DNA from: Deinococcus cellulosilyticus NBRC 106333 = KACC 11606
Lineage (GTDB): Bacteria; Deinococcota; Deinococci; Deinococcales; Deinococcaceae
Length of the DNA: 64,000 nucleotides
Assembly: GCF_007990775.1 (NCBI RefSeq)
Contig: NZ_BJXB01000009.1
Location: 1 to 64,000 of the forward strand
Direction of reading: 5' to 3'
How positions within the stretch are numbered: the first letter of the stretch is position 1; each line of letters starts with the position of its first letter. The position numbers and the translations under genes are program-made. This document shows, piece after piece, positions 27,329-36,126 of the stretch. The notes beneath the pieces were generated by a model. That model searched no databases and was not told where the DNA came from. It saw only the letters and a program-made list of their open reading frames with translations.

Positions 27329-28252
27329 ATGGGACACCACCACCCACACGGACATTCACACACGCACAGCCATGCCCCGGCCAATTTTGGCAAAGCCTTC
27401 CTCATTGGCATCACCCTCAACCTGACCTACGTTTTTGCTGAACTCATCTACGGCCTCATGTCCAAATCCCTGGCCCTGGTCAGCGACGCCAGCCACAACT
27501 TCAGCGACGTGATCAGCCTGATCCTCGCCTACACCGCAGTCCTGCTGGCCACCCGTAAGCCCTCTGCAAAGTACACCTACGGGCTGAAAAGCACCGGCAT
27601 CCTCGCCTCCCTCACCAACGCTGTGCTCCTGCTGATCGCCGTGGGCATCATCGTCTGGGAAGCCATCGAACGCCTGCAGCACCCAGAACCCATCCAGGGG
27701 AACACCGTGATCCTGGTGGCCTCCCTCGGCATCATGATCAACTTCACCACCGCCATGCTCTTCGCAAAAGGACAAAAAGGGGACCTCAATGTGCGCGGGG
27801 CCTTCCAGCACCTGATGGCCGACGCCCTGGTCTCAGTCGGTGTGGTGGTGTCCGGCATCGTCTACCTGTACACCGGCTGGACCTGGCTGGACCCCATGGT
27901 GAGCCTGCTGGTGGCCCTGGTCATCACCCTGGGCACCTGGGGCCTCCTCAGGGAATCCCTGCGCCTCGCCCTGGCTGGCGTCCCCCACGGCATCCAGCTG
28001 GACAAAATCCAGAACCACCTGCAAAAGGTTCCTGGGGTGGTGGAGGTGCACGACCTGCATGTGTGGGCTTTTGGCACCACCGAAACCGCCCTCACCGTGC
28101 ACCTGGTGATGGAAGTGCCCCAGAACAGCCTGGATTTCCACAGACAGCTCAGAAAAGACCTGCACGACCACTTCGGCATCGAGCACGTCACCGTGCAGGT
28201 AGAAGAACCTGGGGACCTCCCATGCCCACAAGCCTCCCCACATGGGGTGTGA
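27329..28252 (+). CDS. Cation diffusion facilitator (Zn/Cd efflux)
   Basis: 307 residues with SD GGAGG before the ATG. The His-rich N-terminus (GHHHPHGHSHTHSH) is followed by six membrane helices. HNFSD in helix II and HLMAD in helix V are the tetrahedral zinc site. The C-terminal cytoplasmic domain has HDLHVW. This is the ZitB/CzcD type, a proton antiporter for Zn2+, Cd2+ and perhaps Co2+. The operator links its control to the two P-type ATPases. Confidence 0.94.
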   Translation: MGHHHPHGHSHTHSHAPANFGKAFLIGITLNLTYVFAELIYGLMSKSLALVSDASHNFSDVISLILAYTAVLLATRKPSAKYTYGLKSTGILASLTNAVLLLIAVGIIVWEAIERLQHPEPIQGNTVILVASLGIMINFTTAMLFAKGQKGDLNVRGAFQHLMADALVSVGVVVSGIVYLYTGWTWLDPMVSLLVALVITLGTWGLLRESLRLALAGVPHGIQLDKIQNHLQKVPGVVEVHDLHVWAFGTTETALTVHLVMEVPQNSLDFHRQLRKDLHDHFGIEHVTVQVEEPGDLPCPQASPHGV

Positions 28253-28274
28253 CAAAAACCCTGTTCTGAAGCCT

Positions 28275-28303
28275 AAAAGTGGACCCGAAAAAGGTCCACT
28301 TTT
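28275..28303 (+). terminator. Terminator between CDF and TPR genes
   Basis: An 11-bp perfect stem (AAAAGTGGACC and complement) with a 7-nt A-rich loop, with the descending arm ending in TTTT. It could work in either direction. Confidence 0.8.
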
Positions 28304-28356
28304 CAACTGCAAGCGAGGTCACTCCCTCTGGCTGTGAAGGGTGTTATGGTCAAAGC

Positions 28357-30474
28357 ATGAAACGGTTCCTTCTCACCTTCACCCTCCTCGTCTCCACCGG
28401 TCATGCCCAGACGTCCGGGGCGGTGGGCTGGCTGGGTGCCGAAAAGAAAACCGATGAGGGCCTCTCTGCACTCCTGTCCCATGACCTCGCCGTTCACCTG
28501 GGGTTTTTAAAGCCCTTCCACACCCAGGTGTTCACCCCTCCCGTGATGACCCCTCAGGGGCCCTTACTGCCCATGGAGGTGCTCTACGGGGAGGGTTTCA
28601 GTGAAGTGACTTTAGGGGAGCACCTGCTTGTTCTCCAGGACGCACTGGGGGTGGACACCGTGGTGGGTGGTGTGGTTTCTGGAAACAAAGTCACCGTGCG
28701 GGTCAGGCAGGGGAAAAAAGAAAAAACCCTCACCGTCACCGGACAGGGGGACCTGCTGCGGACCCAGACCGTGGAAGGGGTGGCCCGGCTCCTCGGGCTC
28801 AAACCCCACAAAGTGGAACTCACCTCCAACACCGCTGCTCCACTCCTGCTGGACCTCAAAACCTTCAACATCCTGGAGGCACAAAAGAGAACCATCCCGG
28901 AAGGGAAGCTGGGCAAAGGTCTGCTGGAAGGGATCACAAAGCCCAACACCTGGCAGGAGCGGGCTTACCTGGCCCTGATGCTGAAACCTGGTGACCTGCC
29001 TGGACTGGACCTCTCCTTGCCTGCCCTGAAGGTGCACCAGGCGGTTTTGCTGGAAGGGCAGGGGCAAACGGAGAAAGCCGATCAACTGCTGGCAAACACC
29101 ACCTTGCCCTTCGCAAAGACCCTCTCTGAGGTCTTCCACTGGAACCGGGGGGGGAAACTCCCTGCAAACTGGTCTCCGGCGGACCGGGGGGTGACGTCCC
29201 AGTTGCAGGCCGCACTCATTCACGCCCAACTTCCCTCCATCAAAGACACCCGCAGGACCCTTGCCTCCCTCACCCCGAATTCGGAGTTCAGCCTCCGGGG
29301 CCTGCAGGGGGTGCAACTGCAAAAAGCCGAGTGGAAGGGAGCGAAAGCAACCCTTGAGCAGCTCACCGATCTGAACCCCAAATGGCTTCCTTACTGGACG
29401 GACCTGTCCTGGGCCAACTTCAAACTGGGCAAGTCAGCTGAGGCCCTCACCACCGTCAAACGGGCATTGACCCTCGACCCCCAGGATGCGACCTCCAGGT
29501 ACCGGCTGGGCCTCTACCAGCTGGCCGCCGGGCAGGAGAAGGAGGCCGAGGAATCCTACGGGAAGGCCTTGCAGGTGAGCAGCGCAAGTGACACCCGGGT
29601 GGCTTTAAAAGAACTGTGGACCCTCCAGAACCCGGTCAAACTGTACTTCCATGCGGTGCTTGACGAGCAGGTGGGCAGTTACCGGCATGCCAGTGCAGAC
29701 CTGAAAACCTACCTGAAATCCGCAGGTGGGGAACAGGGGGAAAAAGCCAGAGACCGGCTCTCCCGGGTGGTTGGGGCAACCTGCACCCCGAAACTCGGAG
29801 AGAACCCCTGGACCCTGGGGAACGGGGAGAAGATCACGGTGCTCAAACGCAAACTGGTCCTCAGTTCCAACTGGAATGTGCGCTGCGAGGGGGTGCTGCC
29901 CTTGCCCCTCACCTTCACCTACCAGTTTGTGCAAGACGGCAAGGTGCTGGCTTCCGGACGGGCAGAGCCCGTGCAGCAACCCGGTCTCAGTGGACTGAAG
30001 GTGCCCGGGGTGACCGTGAAACTCGGTGAGGCCAGGGACGGGGACCTCACCGTGAAACTCACCTCCAGGGGAGGGGACGGGCAGGTGTTTGAATTTGCCG
30101 AAACTTACCCCCTGAAGGGAGAGGCGTCCCTGAAAGAAGAAGTGGTGAGCAGTGGCCTGCACCTCATCGATGAGCAGGGACGGGACATCCAGGGCGAAGA
30201 CATCGTGCAAGTCCTGCTGGAGCAGGTGAAACGGGTGTTCTCGGACAGGGAGAAAGTGAAGAAACTCTACCCTGAACTCAGAGAACAGGACCGGCTGGAG
30301 GTTTTGAAGGTCACCCCTGAAGGGGTGGAGGCCCGGCTTCGCAAACTGCTTTCCCTTGTGGGAGACACCCTCGGGGCGGGCAGTCAGGTGTTCTTCCCGG
30401 ATGAGTTCGTCACCCCGCTGGGCCGAACTCCGAGCGGGGGTGAAGCTTCACTGAACCAGGGCCTGAAGGCGTGA
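28357..30474 (+). CDS. Secreted TPR-repeat protein
   Basis: 705 residues from ATG 28357, 12 nt after TATGGT (28345-28350), so probably leaderless. A signal peptide (MKRFLLTFTLLVSTGHA) directs export. The middle (residues about 290-430) has tetratricopeptide-like helices, for example WTDLSWANFKLGKSAEALTT and RYRLGLYQLAAGQEKEAEE. The C-terminal 250 residues are beta-rich. Function unknown; such proteins usually scaffold envelope complexes. It ends 27 bp inside the convergent AbiEii-like gene. Confidence 0.75.
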   Translation: MKRFLLTFTLLVSTGHAQTSGAVGWLGAEKKTDEGLSALLSHDLAVHLGFLKPFHTQVFTPPVMTPQGPLLPMEVLYGEGFSEVTLGEHLLVLQDALGVDTVVGGVVSGNKVTVRVRQGKKEKTLTVTGQGDLLRTQTVEGVARLLGLKPHKVELTSNTAAPLLLDLKTFNILEAQKRTIPEGKLGKGLLEGITKPNTWQERAYLALMLKPGDLPGLDLSLPALKVHQAVLLEGQGQTEKADQLLANTTLPFAKTLSEVFHWNRGGKLPANWSPADRGVTSQLQAALIHAQLPSIKDTRRTLASLTPNSEFSLRGLQGVQLQKAEWKGAKATLEQLTDLNPKWLPYWTDLSWANFKLGKSAEALTTVKRALTLDPQDATSRYRLGLYQLAAGQEKEAEESYGKALQVSSASDTRVALKELWTLQNPVKLYFHAVLDEQVGSYRHASADLKTYLKSAGGEQGEKARDRLSRVVGATCTPKLGENPWTLGNGEKITVLKRKLVLSSNWNVRCEGVLPLPLTFTYQFVQDGKVLASGRAEPVQQPGLSGLKVPGVTVKLGEARDGDLTVKLTSRGGDGQVFEFAETYPLKGEASLKEEVVSSGLHLIDEQGRDIQGEDIVQVLLEQVKRVFSDREKVKKLYPELREQDRLEVLKVTPEGVEARLRKLLSLVGDTLGAGSQVFFPDEFVTPLGRTPSGGEASLNQGLKA

Positions 30475-31112
30475 CCGCAGGATCTCCGTCCGGCTCCTGG
30501 CATGCATCGGGGTGAACCCTTCCAGCCACCACTCGAAGTTGGGGTCCCCCATGATCTGCGTGAATTCTGCTTTGAGGTATCCCCTGAGTTCAGGGGATGC
30601 GGCCTGAATTTCATGGGTGAGTTCCGGGCGTCCGTCCATCACGCTGAGGATGTCTTCCATGTCGTGGCTGCACATCAGGTCCCCTTGCCCGCGCCCTTTG
30701 TAGGCTTCGAGTTTGGTGGCCAGGAGTCCACCACCCGCACATCAAGTCCGTCCAGGGTAAACTTCAGGGTGTGGTGGAGGGAGGGCTCGTACCACCGGTT
30801 GGTGAAGCCCAGCACCTGGGCATCGGGCGTCATCACATCCAGCAGGGTGTCCAACCTTTTCCAGCGGCACATGGGGGCGTCTTCGGTGGTGTCTTCGCTG
30901 AACCCCAACTTGCGGAGCTTTTCACTGAACTGGTAGTACTCCCCCAGGGTGCTGACATGGATGAGCAGGTCAATGTCTCTGGTGTACCGCACCTGTTCAG
31001 CACCGGCATCGGTGATCAGCAGGCCGGTGGCCATGCCACCCACCAGCACCACTTCATCCAGCACCGGCTGCAGGAGTTGCAGGGTGTGCCTGAGCAGGGC
31101 CAGGTTGTCCAT
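30448..31112 (-). pseudogene. AbiEii-like nucleotidyltransferase toxin, frameshifted
   Basis: From ATG 31112 the N-terminal part shows the nucleotidyltransferase motif GGMATGLL...TRDIDLLI. The frame breaks near 30725. The second frame reads LLATKLEAYKGRGQGDLMCSHDMEDIL, in which xKxxAxxxR-like and HDxEDI patterns are typical of AbiEii/MNT-type enzymes, and ends at 30448. A single indel would restore about 220 residues. It starts 5 nt after the antitoxin-like gene. If not a sequencing error, the toxin is dead while the antitoxin survives. Confidence 0.72.
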
Positions 31113-31117
31113 GTTGT

Positions 31118-31633
31118 TTATGGCTGAGAGAGCCTTTTGGAGAGGTGTTTTTCGGCCAGTGTGCGTTCCCGGTTCCGTCCGGCCCTCAGGGCGTCGAGCA
31201 GGGCCAGGGTCTGGTGCACCTGGGGGTGGTTTCGGGCAATGCTGGGGGCGTACTTGTGGATGGGGATGAGGGCAGTACCCCGCTGGGTGCCTTCTGCATC
31301 CGGCCACACCGTGCGGGGGGTTTCTTCCGGGAAGTGTTCGCTGAAGGGTAAGACGTGGTGCAGGGTGGCAACGCCCCGCGTCTCCGGTCCATATTCGGGC
31401 GGGTAGAGGTATTTGATGGCGTGCAGGAAGAATTCCAGGGCCCGCTGTGAATGGGCTTTGAAACCCACTTCGCCCTTGTGGACCAGGCCGCTGCGGTCCA
31501 GGCGTTTGATGCTGCTGTGGGTTTCACTGAGGCTGATGCCGGTGAAGTCCGCGAGCCCCTGGTAGCCCTGAGGGGGTGCGGAGGTGGAGGTCAGGACCAC
31601 CAGCAAGAGCACGTCCTGGTCTTTGAGGTTCAT
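31118..31633 (-). CDS. Winged-helix antitoxin-like protein (AbiEi role)
   Basis: 171 residues from ATG 31633, 12 nt after a minus-strand TACACT. The N-terminal winged helix (GLADFTGISLSETHSSIKRLDRSGLV) is followed by an alpha-helical C-terminal region. It sits directly upstream of the nucleotidyltransferase, the usual order of type IV abortive-infection pairs. A palindrome covers its promoter, consistent with autoregulation. Assignment as antitoxin is from context. Confidence 0.65.
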   Translation of the reverse strand: MNLKDQDVLLLVVLTSTSAPPQGYQGLADFTGISLSETHSSIKRLDRSGLVHKGEVGFKAHSQRALEFFLHAIKYLYPPEYGPETRGVATLHHVLPFSEHFPEETPRTVWPDAEGTQRGTALIPIHKYAPSIARNHPQVHQTLALLDALRAGRNRERTLAEKHLSKRLSQP

Positions 31634-31639
31634 GGGATG

Positions 31640-31677
31640 AGTGTAGCAGATTTTCGCATTTCGCGAAACGCGAAAAT
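31640..31677 (-). promoter_or_regulatory. Promoter and operator of the antitoxin-like gene
   Basis: Minus-strand -10 TACACT (31645-31640) lies 12 nt before ATG 31633. Just upstream, ATTTTCGC and GCGAAAAT arms flank a 12-bp core that is itself largely palindromic (TTTCGCGAAA), spanning 31650-31677. This is a likely autoregulatory site. Confidence 0.65.
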
Positions 31678-31718
31678 GATGTCCTGATCCGCCCATTGTT
31701 GCATTGCGCAACAAGCGG

Positions 31719-31771
31719 TTTCAGCAAAAGTGCTGTTTCAGCATCACGGTGAAACAGCACTTTTGCTGAAA
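31719..31771. repeat. Perfect 22-bp inverted repeat
   Basis: Two perfectly complementary 22-bp arms (31719-31740 and 31750-31771) separated by 9 nt. A shorter repeat TTGTTGC/GCAACAA lies just left (31697-31713). There is no T-tract. It could be a transcription barrier, a REP-like element or a mobile-element scar. Confidence 0.7.
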
Positions 31772-31910
31772 GCAGGAACGTCAGCAAGAAATTCACCTCT
31801 CTGGAAGGAAAGGCAGCAAAGGTAACCTGGGCTGTGCTCACTTTGCGCAGACCAGATCACTTTTCCTGGGTGATTCGGTTGCACCATGGTCGGGAATCGA
31901 ACATGAGAAC

Positions 31911-31930
31911 AGCACCCCCGCAGGGGTGCT
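31911..31930 (-). terminator. Hairpin after the ZIP gene
   Basis: AGCACCCC/GGGGTGCT stem with 4-nt loop, 15 nt beyond the ZIP stop on the minus strand. A short pyrimidine run follows. Confidence 0.55.
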
Positions 31931-31944
31931 GGAGTTCCTGAGCT

Positions 31945-33144
31945 TCAGAATTTGACCAGGAAGGCGGTGAAGTACATCACCAGCACCCCGGCCGTGAAGC
32001 CGGTGAAGTTCACCCAGTTCAGGGGGTTCACCTGGGCTTTCTCGTCGTCTTTCTTGACCAGGAGGCCCACTTCGAAAACCACCTGCAGGATGGCTCCCAC
32101 ACCGATGGCGAGGAACAGGGTGGCCAGGATGGGGTTGAAGGCAAACCCACCAATCCAGGTCCCGAGGATGGCTGGGAAGCCTGCAATCAAGACCAGCAGG
32201 ATGAAGTGCTTGATCCCCGGGTTCTTCTTGAGGATCGGGGCAGCGATCCCCACCCCTTCGGTGATGTTGTGCAGGGTGAAGCCAATCACCAGGAAAGTGC
32301 CCAGAGCGGCCTCACCAGCTGCGAAGGCTGCCCCGATGGCGAGGCCTTCCCCGAGGTTGTGCAGGCCAATCCCGAAGGCGATGCGGTAACTCAGGGACAG
32401 GTTGGAGGGTTTTTCTCCGGCTTTCTTCTCCCGGCGTCCCAGCAAAATCAAGGTGAAGAGCACCAGCAGGGCAATCAGAATGGTGACGGGCAGGCCCTGA
32501 ATGAAAGCGGGGAGTTCAGCGGCGAATTCGGTGGCGTCCAGCCAGGTGCCAATCGCCAGGTACACCAGCAGGCCCAGGGTCAGGGAGAGGATGAAGTTCA
32601 TGGCCCGCCTGGAGAGCGAGCGCATCCACGGGTACCAGAGGACACCCAGGGCAACCGGGATGATGCCAACGTACAGGCCAATCAGGGCGAAACGCCACAA
32701 GAGGTCCCCGGAGAAACTCGGCGTCAACACGGCCACCGGGATTTCATGCTCGAACACGGTGCCGGTCGAGGTCATCAGGGCAATCAGGTGGGCTTCGTCC
32801 TGCACCCAGTGGTAGGGAATGGTGAAGGTGGCACTGCCAAACCTGGGGATGGTGTTGGACGGCTTAGCCGTGAAGGTCCAGAAGGCGTCATCGACCATCA
32901 GTTGCGGGATGGTGACCTCCTGGGGTCCATCGTTGACGACGGTGAGTTGGATGGTCTGGGCATCGGGCAACCTGACTTGCTGCACGGTGACGTGCTCAAC
33001 AGGAGGACCAGAGAGGTTCTGCAGGCCTCCACCAGTGGTGAGCAGGTAGGCCAGCAAGACCCCGAGCAAAATCAAGGGGACGATCATGAAGCCCCACAGG
33101 CCACTTTTGTTGTTGGGGGTGTCTATGGTGGGTCCGGTGCTCAT
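31945..33144 (-). CDS. ZIP-family metal transporter with N-terminal extracytoplasmic domain
   Basis: 399 residues. The first 140 hold a membrane helix (residues 17-38) and a beta-sandwich-like domain (cupredoxin-like fold without visible copper ligands). The rest is a ZIP transporter with GLHNLGEGLAIGAAFAAGE and GFTLHNITEGVGIAAP, the His/Glu metal site of helices IV and V. Length is greater than usual for ZIPs because of the extra domain. It is coupled by 4-bp overlap to the multicopper oxidase, which probably oxidises metal or acts together with import. Control by the DtxR-type regulator implies Mn or Fe. Confidence 0.88.
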   Translation of the reverse strand: MSTGPTIDTPNNKSGLWGFMIVPLILLGVLLAYLLTTGGGLQNLSGPPVEHVTVQQVRLPDAQTIQLTVVNDGPQEVTIPQLMVDDAFWTFTAKPSNTIPRFGSATFTIPYHWVQDEAHLIALMTSTGTVFEHEIPVAVLTPSFSGDLLWRFALIGLYVGIIPVALGVLWYPWMRSLSRRAMNFILSLTLGLLVYLAIGTWLDATEFAAELPAFIQGLPVTILIALLVLFTLILLGRREKKAGEKPSNLSLSYRIAFGIGLHNLGEGLAIGAAFAAGEAALGTFLVIGFTLHNITEGVGIAAPILKKNPGIKHFILLVLIAGFPAILGTWIGGFAFNPILATLFLAIGVGAILQVVFEVGLLVKKDDEKAQVNPLNWVNFTGFTAGVLVMYFTAFLVKF

Positions 33145-34253
33145 GACTTGCCTCCTTTGCCCTGCATGCTCTTCTGGTGCCAGGTCATGTCCACCCCGCT
33201 GTTTTTCAGGGCCTCTTCGTAATCTTCTTTTTTCACCACGTTGAAGTGTCCCATCCAGCCGAGTTCGGTGAATTCACTGATGTGGGGGTGGAACATGTAC
33301 TGCCCGGGGAAGCGATAGCTGAATTCCAGGATGCCCCGCTGGCCCTGCACCTGTGAGATGGTGTCCACGGTCTTGGAGGTGGGGGTGAGGGTGGTGCCGT
33401 GGTCGTAGTAGTCGAACATGTTGGCGTGCAGGTGAAAGGAGTTGATGAAGTCGAATTCCAGGATGTTGATCAGGTAAATCCGCACCCGCTCCCCGACCAT
33501 CAGGGGGATGGGGGTGTTGGCGTAGGCAAAGGCCACGGTGTTTACGGCGTAAATGTCATTCGCATTGTCGAAGTTGGTGTCAAAGGCGTTCATCACCATG
33601 ATGAGTTCCTTGGCGGGGGGGCGGCCTTCCTTGGGGTCCACGATGAACGCGCCGTACAGGCCTTTGTGGATGTGGCGTTTTAAAGGCAACGCATGGCAGT
33701 GGTACAGGTGGCACCCGAAAGGCTCGGCGTCAAACTCATAGGTGAAACTTCCCCCGGGCTGGATTTCCGGGGCATTGAGGATGGTGCCGTCCATCTCAGC
33801 GGGGTGGATGCCGTGGAAGTGGATGGTGTGGGGGTGGCTGCTGGTGTTCACGAACTTGATCCTGAGGCGGTCCCCTTCGGTGCAGCGGAAACTGGGGCCC
33901 GGGACCCGTCCGTTGTAGGTCCAGGCGGCGAATTTCACCCCGGGGGCAATTTCGATTTCTTTGTCCTGGGCGTAAATGGTGTACTCCCTGAGGGTCTGGC
34001 CGGAGGGGAGGGTGGAGACCTTGCCGTAATCGAAATCGACCAGCATCAGCATGGGGTCAAAGCCGTTTTCCTGATGGTTCACGGTGCCCAGCATGCGGTT
34101 GTTGTCGCCGGTGTGTTTGCTGTGGGGCGTGGTGGTGTTTTCCGGGTGGCCCTGGTGGGTCTGGGCTTTCACCAGGGTGGTGAGGCCCAGCAGGCCCAGC
34201 AGGCCACTGAGGCCTTTGAGCATGTTCCGGCGGGTTGCAAGTGGGGTTTTCAT
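33141..34253 (-). CDS. Two-domain multicopper oxidase (nitrite reductase-like), Tat-exported
   Basis: 370 residues. Twin-arginine leader RRNMLKG and hydrophobic stretch, then two cupredoxin domains. Ligand motifs HTIHFHGIHP, CHLYHCHALPLKRH (type 1 Cys with His) and FHLHANMF, MFHPHISEF are intact. This is the two-domain laccase/nitrite reductase family, likely with metal-oxidase activity. It is the middle gene of the mntR-MCO-ZIP operon with ATGA overlaps at both ends. Confidence 0.9.
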   Translation of the reverse strand: MKTPLATRRNMLKGLSGLLGLLGLTTLVKAQTHQGHPENTTTPHSKHTGDNNRMLGTVNHQENGFDPMLMLVDFDYGKVSTLPSGQTLREYTIYAQDKEIEIAPGVKFAAWTYNGRVPGPSFRCTEGDRLRIKFVNTSSHPHTIHFHGIHPAEMDGTILNAPEIQPGGSFTYEFDAEPFGCHLYHCHALPLKRHIHKGLYGAFIVDPKEGRPPAKELIMVMNAFDTNFDNANDIYAVNTVAFAYANTPIPLMVGERVRIYLINILEFDFINSFHLHANMFDYYDHGTTLTPTSKTVDTISQVQGQRGILEFSYRFPGQYMFHPHISEFTELGWMGHFNVVKKEDYEEALKNSGVDMTWHQKSMQGKGGKS

Positions 34254-34666
34254 GGGGTGCTGCTCCTTTGTTGAATGGGGTGGCCGGTGAGGTCTTCGGT
34301 GGGCTGGCCGAGCAATGCATACAGGCGGTCTTCAAGTTTTTCGCTGATGTGGTGCTCTAAGGTTTCGGCTTCCCGCTTTGCGTCTTCGATGCTGTAGCCG
34401 AGCACCTGGTGGAGGTAAAGGGTGAGGAGCTGGTGGTGCCGCTGGATGTTTTGTGCAAGGGTCCTTCCAGTTTCGGTGAGGGTGATGGTGTGGTAGGGGG
34501 TGTGCTGGATGAGGCCTTGCTGCTGGAGGTGCCTGAGCTTTCCGGTAACGGAGGGGGGTTTGACCTGCAGGTGTTGGGCGAGCCTGCCTGGGGTGACCTG
34601 TTCACCGAGGTCCAGGAGGTGTTTGAGGTAGTCCTGGGTGGAGGGGGTCAAGTCCTGGTGTCTCAT
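34250..34666 (-). CDS. mntR: DtxR/MntR-family metal-dependent repressor
   Basis: 138 residues. N-terminal winged helix (TPGRLAQHLQVKPPSVTGKLRHL) and dimerisation domain with RHHQLLTLYL and AETLEHHIS, which keep the His and E-x-x-E-H metal ligands of MntR. No SH3-like third domain, as in MntR. It binds Mn2+ or Fe2+ as corepressor. First gene of its operon, with a perfect palindromic operator 10-24 nt upstream of its start, so it is autoregulated. Confidence 0.92.
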   Translation of the reverse strand: MRHQDLTPSTQDYLKHLLDLGEQVTPGRLAQHLQVKPPSVTGKLRHLQQQGLIQHTPYHTITLTETGRTLAQNIQRHHQLLTLYLHQVLGYSIEDAKREAETLEHHISEKLEDRLYALLGQPTEDLTGHPIQQRSSTP

Positions 34667-34676
34667 GCCTTAATTA

Positions 34677-34690
34677 TTAGGCATGCCTAA
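34677..34690 (-). promoter_or_regulatory. DtxR/MntR operator
   Basis: TTAGGCATGCCTAA is a perfect 14-bp palindrome with the TTAGG...CCTAA halves typical of DtxR/MntR-family sites. It lies 11 nt upstream of the mntR start on the minus strand. Confidence 0.85.
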
Positions 34691-34699
34691 ATCTTTTGC

Positions 34700-36126
34700 A
34701 AGGTCCATTAAAATCATGATCTGAGTGTAGCGAAACCCATACATCTGAACAGCAGTGCAGTTGGCCAAGTGAATCTGGGTAATCTCACCGTGCCCCCAGC
34801 CCAACTGAACCCTCGGTGGATGTCCTGGGCCACTACATCATGCTGTGTATGACATGACCCACCTTTGGCAGGGCCATGATCCGATGCTGTTCCTGCTGCT
34901 TTGGACGCTGGAACCTACCCTGTAGGCTTCCATCTCCAGGAGTGATGGAATGGTCCTGGTGGAAGGGCGCCCTGCTGTTTTAGTCATGGGTTTGGGTTTT
35001 CCAGTGTGCTCACAGAATTCAATGGGCAACTGGCCCTGGTGCCTCTGGTGTTCTGGTGGCTTCGGATCCAGGAAACCTTTCCTCTCATGGTGGTTTACCG
35101 ATTGTCTGGTGGGTCGGTCCTGGCCATTTTTGCTGTGCTGCTTTTCCTGGACCAGGCCAGAGCATGAACCTTGACACTGGCACTGAGAATGCTGCTGGCC
35201 CTCCGGAGAAGGATGTTTCAATCAAACTGAAAAAATCTGAGGAGAACAAGGGAAATTCGTGAAAAATTCTTTTCTCGCAAATCATTGCGTGCCCTCAGCA
35301 AGGTGGGGGGCGGACTGTCCGAAGCCGTGGGGAGGGGTTGGAGGTTCAGGTCGTCCGGTCCAAGCAGGGTGTTGGACCTGATGCAGCTGACCTGCTGGGT
35401 TTTTTCGTTGAGGGTCAGCTGGCGGAGCAGGGCGTTGGCCAGTTCGAGGGGGGTGAAGTGGGGCATGGACATCCGCCGGGATCCTGTGCAGGGCGTCGAG
35501 GGGGGTCCAGCTTTTGGGCAAGGGTGTCCTGTGGGGTTGGCGTTTGAGATTGCTGTTGGTCTCATTGCAAGGGATGGAGACCAGCAGGGACTTGCCCTGT
35601 TTCCTTGTCACCGTCAGGGGTAGGGGCAAATTGAGGGCTGCTGGATAGAGGCTTCGAGAAAGGCAAAGATCTGTCCCAGGAACCGGTGTGCCCAGGTGAA
35701 TCTGCTTGTGTGGTCTGGGGTTCAGACTGCGGTCTCGCTTGCAGGCGTGGGCCAGGCGGGCCTGCTCAATGGAGGGTGTCCTGTCAGCACATTGAAGGTT
35801 TTGAACTGCCAAAGTGTTGTGCTGATCACCAAATTTCCACTTATACCGTTAAAATCGGTTCATGCACCAATTCTCCCAAAGTCTTGAACAGGAATGCAAA
35901 ATGGGCATCGGTGATGCTGGGTGTGGTGGTGCTGGGAGGTCTGCTGTACCTGATGCACCATTTGATTGTGCTGGGCCTCATGAAGCAACTGCACAGTGAA
36001 ATCTTGTATCCACAGTGGTTAAAGCAGGGTTGCCAGGTTCCTGACGCCAGGTAAACTTGCAACCTCCACTGGATCAACCCACTCAAATGAGGCGCGATGA
36101 AACTCCAGGGGCATGAGGCAAAAGTC
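34700..36126. other. Long gap with possible decayed membrane protein
   Basis: About 1.4 kb without a confident gene. Plus-strand translation near 35025-35165 gives a hydrophobic run (LALVPLVFWWLRIQETFPLM and following) ending at TGA, flanked by out-of-frame pieces, likely a decayed membrane protein. Near 35911-36054 a 47-codon GTG frame encodes one membrane helix (VMLGVVVLGGLLYLMHHLIV) and could be a real small protein. Minus frames at 35218-35812 lack signatures. Confidence 0.4.
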
